NCBI GenBank assembly: GCA_021821425.1
Contig: JAKACL010000062.1
Location: 1 to 12,227, forward strand
DNA length: 12,227 nucleotides
Source: Pseudomonadota bacterium
GTDB taxonomy: Bacteria > Pseudomonadota > Gammaproteobacteria > Burkholderiales > Thiobacillaceae
Direction: 5' to 3'
The notes beneath the pieces are model-generated. The model saw only the letters and a list, made by a program, of their open reading frames with translations, had not been told where the DNA came from and did no database searches. Position numbers and translations under genes: made by a program. The stretch's first letter is position 1. Each line of letters begins with the position of its first letter. Of the stretch, positions 9,043 through 12,227 are shown one piece after another.

Positions 9043-9131
9043 TTCCGGCTGCAACGGGCGGCTGGCCGTCCTGTCGCACGATTTCTCCCCCTCGCCCTAC
9101 AGAAACGGGGGTCGCCGCCGATTGATCCCGT

Positions 9132-11918
9132 ATGCGCCCCTATTCCGCCTCCTTCCGCGCTCGTCTGGCACGAGGCATGCGACTCACGCAACTGGATACC
9201 CAGGCGCGGATCCTTAGCGCGCTCGCGCTGGTCGTGGTGATCGTGGTCGTGCTCGCAGGCCAGCAGGCGCTGCAGGCTGCCCGCCAGAATGTCGACGCGG
9301 CGCTGCGCGAGGTCGCCGAAACGCAATTCGCCAGCCTGTCGCAGGCGGTGACCGATGCGGCCATCCTGCGCGACCACTATGCCCTGCAAGCCCATCTCGA
9401 AGTCCCGGTCGCGCGCGGCATCCTGCGTTATGCGGAATATACGGCACCCGATGGGCACGTGCTGAGACGGGACGCCGGCATGCAGCGCGTCGAACGGCCG
9501 GACTGGTTTGCCGCGCTGGCCCGGCTGGAACCGCCCCACCTGCAGGCGAACATCGTCATCGGCGGCACCGATTACGGGCACCTGGCCCTGCAGCCGTCGC
9601 CCCACGTGCGCGAGGATTTTCTGTGGCACCTGGTCACCCGGTTGTTCTTACTGCTGGCGGGGGCGTTCGCCCTGCTCGGCTGGCTGACACGCGCCCTGCT
9701 GCGGACCAACCTGCAGGACCTGACGCGGCTGCGCGCCGCCGCGCGGCGGATCGAGACCGGCGACTACCGCACGCGCATCCCGATCCGCCCCGGCAGCCCA
9801 CCCGAACTGCGCGAGACCACGCAGGCGTTCAATCACATGAGCGCCGCGCTGGAACAGCTGCTGGCCAACCTCAACGAGCAGCAGGCCGCGCTCGATCATA
9901 CCGCCTGCATTTCCGAGACCGACCTCGCCGGCAACATCACCTACGTCAACGACCTGTTCTGCGCCATCAGCGGTTTCAACCGCGAGGAGCTGATCGGCCG
10001 CAATCACCGCATCGTCAACGCGGGGCATCACGTGGCCGCCTTCTTCGACGAACTGTGGACCACCATCGGCCGCGGCCGCACCTGGCGCGGCGAAATGTGC
10101 AGCCGCGCCCGCGACGGCCGGCTGTTCTGGACCGCCACCACCATCATTCCGATCAAGGACGACGACGGCCTGCCGTCCAAATATCTGTCGATCCGCTTCG
10201 ACATCACGCAGCGCAAGCTGGACGAGGCCGCGCTCAGCGCGGAAAAGGAACGCTGGCAGGTGACGCTGCAGTCGATCAACGATGCCGTCATCGTGACGCA
10301 GGCCGACAGCCGCGTGGCCTACATCAACCCGGCGGCCGAACACCTGCTCGGGATCGCGCTCGAGGAAGCGACATCGATTCCGCTGAAGCATCTGATGCAA
10401 TTCGACCAGATCAAGAGCGAAGACGAGGGCCCGACGTGCTTCCTCTCGCCCGCCTCGGCACCGCGGGGCCAAACCGGCTCGGTTCGCCTGCACACCCGGC
10501 AGGGCCAGGCGCTGGCCATCAGCTACAGCTGCGCACCGCTCGGCGCGCACGGCGGGGTCGGCGCGGTCTATGTGCTGCGCGACGAAACCGAGAAAAAACA
10601 GCTGCTCGACAGCCTGCGTGAAATGGCCTTCCACGACCCGCTGACCGCATTGCCGAACCGGCGCGCGGTGGAAGGCCGGCTCGACCGCGCCATGCGCATT
10701 GCGCGCGAAGACGCGCAGCAGCATGCGTTCTGCTACATCGATCTCGACCAGTTCAAGCTCGTCAACGACACCTGCGGCCACTCGGTGGGCGACAGCCTGC
10801 TGAAGAACATCGCGCAGGCCATGAAGGAAGCCCTGCCCGAGCAGGCCTACCTGGGCCGACTCGGCGGCGACGAATTCGGCCTGATCCTGTTTGATACCCG
10901 CACCCAGGACGCGATCGAAATCTGCCGGCAACTGGTGCAGCGCATCCGCGATTACCGCTTCGAGCACAACGGGCGGCGCTTCGCCCTCGGCGCCTGCGCC
11001 GGCATTGCGCCCATCACCGCGGCCGCCGCGACGACCAGCGGCATCATGATCCAGGCGGACATGGCCTGTTACCGCGCCAAGTCGGAAGGCAGCGGGCGGG
11101 TCATGCTGTACGAGGCGGACGAGGTCGGCTTCCGCCGACTGGAAGCCGAAATGGGCTGGGCGGCGGACTTCGCCCAGGCGCTGGAAGCCAATCAGTTCCT
11201 GCCGTACCGCCAGCTGATCCAGCCCGCCTCGCCCGGCGGCCAGCCGCATTACGAGGTGCTGATCCGCTGGCAGCGAAACGGCCAGATCGAAGGCCCGGCC
11301 AAACTCCTGCCCGCGCTGGAACGCTACGGCCAGGCGCCGATTCTCGACCGCTGGATGCTGGAAGCGGTGATTTCCTACCTGGCGTCGCAGCCCGACGACC
11401 AGGCGGTGTATTTCATCAACCTGTCGGGCAAGACCGTCGCCGACGAGTCCTTCCTCGGCATCGTCTGCGCCCTGCTCGACCGCTACGGCGTGGCCGGCGA
11501 ACGGCTGGGCTTCGAAGTCACCGAGACCGCGGCCGTGGTCAACCTGGAAGACGCCCAGCGCCTGATCCACGGCCTGCGCGAACGCGGCTGCCAGTTCGCG
11601 CTGGACGACTTCGGCCGCGACGCCTCGTCCTTCTTTTATCTCAAGCACCTGCCGGCCGACTACCTCAAGATCGACGGCGCCTTTGTGCGCGGCATGCTGG
11701 ACGATCGTCGCGACCAGGCGATCGTGCGCTCGATCGCCAAGCTGGCGAGCGACTTCGGCATGCGCTCGATCGCCGAACAGGTGGAGGACGCCGACATGGC
11801 GGCCCTGCTGCGCGATATCGGCGTGGATTACCTGCAGGGCTACCACATCCATCGCCCGGAAGCCTTCCCGGGCTGGCAGGCCGTCACCCGCCTGCCGCAT
11901 CTGACAAGGATCAAATAG
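9132..11918 (+). CDS. Membrane sensor with HAMP, two PAS, GGDEF and EAL domains
   Basis: Probable cyclic-di-GMP enzyme that could make (GGDEF) and break (EAL) the messenger. 928 residues. Order: membrane segment about 27-44, periplasmic region about 45-165, second segment about 167-190, HAMP about 188-240, PAS about 255-360, PAS about 372-485, GGDEF about 495-660, EAL about 672-915. The GGDEF domain has DLDQF (537-541), NDTCGH (545-550) and GGDEF (578-582), so it looks active; the inhibitory RxxD before it is missing (PEQA). The EAL motif reads EVL, with Glu708, Asn763, Glu798, Asp825, Asp826, Lys846, Glu882 and Gln902 all present. Loop 6 reads DDFGRDASS, with Asp830 where glycine is usual. 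No ribosome binding site is clear; an ATG at 9177 (residue 16) directly before the membrane segment is an alternative start. Confidence 0.93.
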   Translation: MRPYSASFRARLARGMRLTQLDTQARILSALALVVVIVVVLAGQQALQAARQNVDAALREVAETQFASLSQAVTDAAILRDHYALQAHLEVPVARGILRYAEYTAPDGHVLRRDAGMQRVERPDWFAALARLEPPHLQANIVIGGTDYGHLALQPSPHVREDFLWHLVTRLFLLLAGAFALLGWLTRALLRTNLQDLTRLRAAARRIETGDYRTRIPIRPGSPPELRETTQAFNHMSAALEQLLANLNEQQAALDHTACISETDLAGNITYVNDLFCAISGFNREELIGRNHRIVNAGHHVAAFFDELWTTIGRGRTWRGEMCSRARDGRLFWTATTIIPIKDDDGLPSKYLSIRFDITQRKLDEAALSAEKERWQVTLQSINDAVIVTQADSRVAYINPAAEHLLGIALEEATSIPLKHLMQFDQIKSEDEGPTCFLSPASAPRGQTGSVRLHTRQGQALAISYSCAPLGAHGGVGAVYVLRDETEKKQLLDSLREMAFHDPLTALPNRRAVEGRLDRAMRIAREDAQQHAFCYIDLDQFKLVNDTCGHSVGDSLLKNIAQAMKEALPEQAYLGRLGGDEFGLILFDTRTQDAIEICRQLVQRIRDYRFEHNGRRFALGACAGIAPITAAAATTSGIMIQADMACYRAKSEGSGRVMLYEADEVGFRRLEAEMGWAADFAQALEANQFLPYRQLIQPASPGGQPHYEVLIRWQRNGQIEGPAKLLPALERYGQAPILDRWMLEAVISYLASQPDDQAVYFINLSGKTVADESFLGIVCALLDRYGVAGERLGFEVTETAAVVNLEDAQRLIHGLRERGCQFALDDFGRDASSFFYLKHLPADYLKIDGAFVRGMLDDRRDQAIVRSIAKLASDFGMRSIAEQVEDADMAALLRDIGVDYLQGYHIHRPEAFPGWQAVTRLPHLTRIK

Positions 11919-11926
11919 CAAATAAC

Positions 11927-12227
11927 TCAGTCGATGCGGGTGCCGGCGACATTGGCCGCCGGTTCCGGGTAGCGCATCTTCAGCCCTTCCAGCGTCTCGA
12001 TCAGCAGGCTGGAGATCATCAGGTTGCGCGCCAGCTTGTTGTTGGCGGGAATCACGTGCCACGGCGCATGTTTCGTGCTGGTCGCGGAGAGCGCCGCTTC
12101 GTAGGCATCCCGGTAGTCGTCCCACTGCGCGCGCACGGCCAGGTCCTCGGGATGGAATTTCCATTGCTTCTTCGGATTGTCGCGCCGTTCCTCGAGGCGC
12201 TTTTTCTGCTCGTCCTTCGAGATGTGC
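11927..12227 (-). CDS. Polyphosphate kinase 2 family protein, C-terminal part only
   Basis: PPK2 enzymes move phosphate between polyphosphate and nucleoside di- or monophosphates in the cytoplasm. Only the last 99 residues are in the window; the gene continues past the right edge. The visible part begins HISKDEQKKRLEER, then QWKFHPEDLAVRAQWDDYRDAYE split over residues 21-43, then the strongly conserved HAPWHVIPANNK (53-64) and ETLEGLKMRYPEP (77-89). These mark the family clearly. The Walker A loop, Walker B aspartates and lid that would give the class (ADP or AMP substrate) are not visible. It converges on the sensor gene with eight bases between stops, and no terminator fits there. Confidence 0.9.
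   Translation of the reverse strand, partial: HISKDEQKKRLEERRDNPKKQWKFHPEDLAVRAQWDDYRDAYEAALSATSTKHAPWHVIPANNKLARNLMISSLLIETLEGLKMRYPEPAANVAGTRID

Noticed and set aside
7939..9054. 371-codon minus-strand frame under xerC
   Set aside because: Fully antisense to xerC and the end of the DUF484 gene, with no recognisable domain.
9648..12164. 838-codon open frame on the minus strand under the sensor gene
   Set aside because: It is antisense to a clearly identified GGDEF-EAL gene, rich in Gln/Arg/Ala/Val/His-type composition from mirrored GC-rich codons, with no recognisable domain. It also overlaps the PPK2 gene out of frame.

Overview
The window looks like ordinary chromosome from a GC-rich betaproteobacterium, probably of the Thiobacillus / Nitrosomonadales kind. 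This is an inference from three things: an S-adenosylhomocysteine (SAH) riboswitch in front of ahcY, a lipid A acyltransferase pair next to metK, and the conserved dapF-DUF484-xerC order. I see no insertion sequence, prophage, CRISPR array, tRNA or rRNA. Almost every base belongs to a core gene, so the most interesting material lies in two short leaders.

Left part, minus strand (1-3911). This is a SAM-cycle cluster. metK (SAM synthetase) is followed 9 bases later by a sodium/calcium-type (CaCA) exchanger, probably on the same transcript. After a 250-base gap comes ahcY (SAH hydrolase, cut by the left edge), with its own promoter candidate and a well-formed SAH riboswitch. Both leaders can fold so that the ribosome binding site is buried. 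In ahcY an 11-bp helix starts directly after riboswitch stem P1. In metK a 13-bp stem with two single-base bulges sits directly before the start codon, and I cannot assign it to a known RNA family.

Middle part, plus strand (3912-9042). Seven genes overlap or lie one base apart and read as one operon: two LpxL/LpxM-type lipid A acyltransferases, a GNAT acetyltransferase, a CoA-binding protein of the YccU type, dapF, a DUF484/GAF-like protein, and xerC. It mixes envelope synthesis (lipid A, and diaminopimelate for peptidoglycan and lysine) with chromosome dimer resolution.

Right part (9043-12227). A 928-residue membrane sensor with HAMP, two PAS, GGDEF and EAL domains follows xerC on the plus strand. 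It converges, with 8 bases between stop codons, on the C-terminal end of a PPK2-type polyphosphate kinase on the minus strand, cut by the right edge. All eight usual EAL catalytic residues are present, but a normally glycine position in loop 6 is aspartate, and the GGDEF domain lacks the RxxD inhibitory site.
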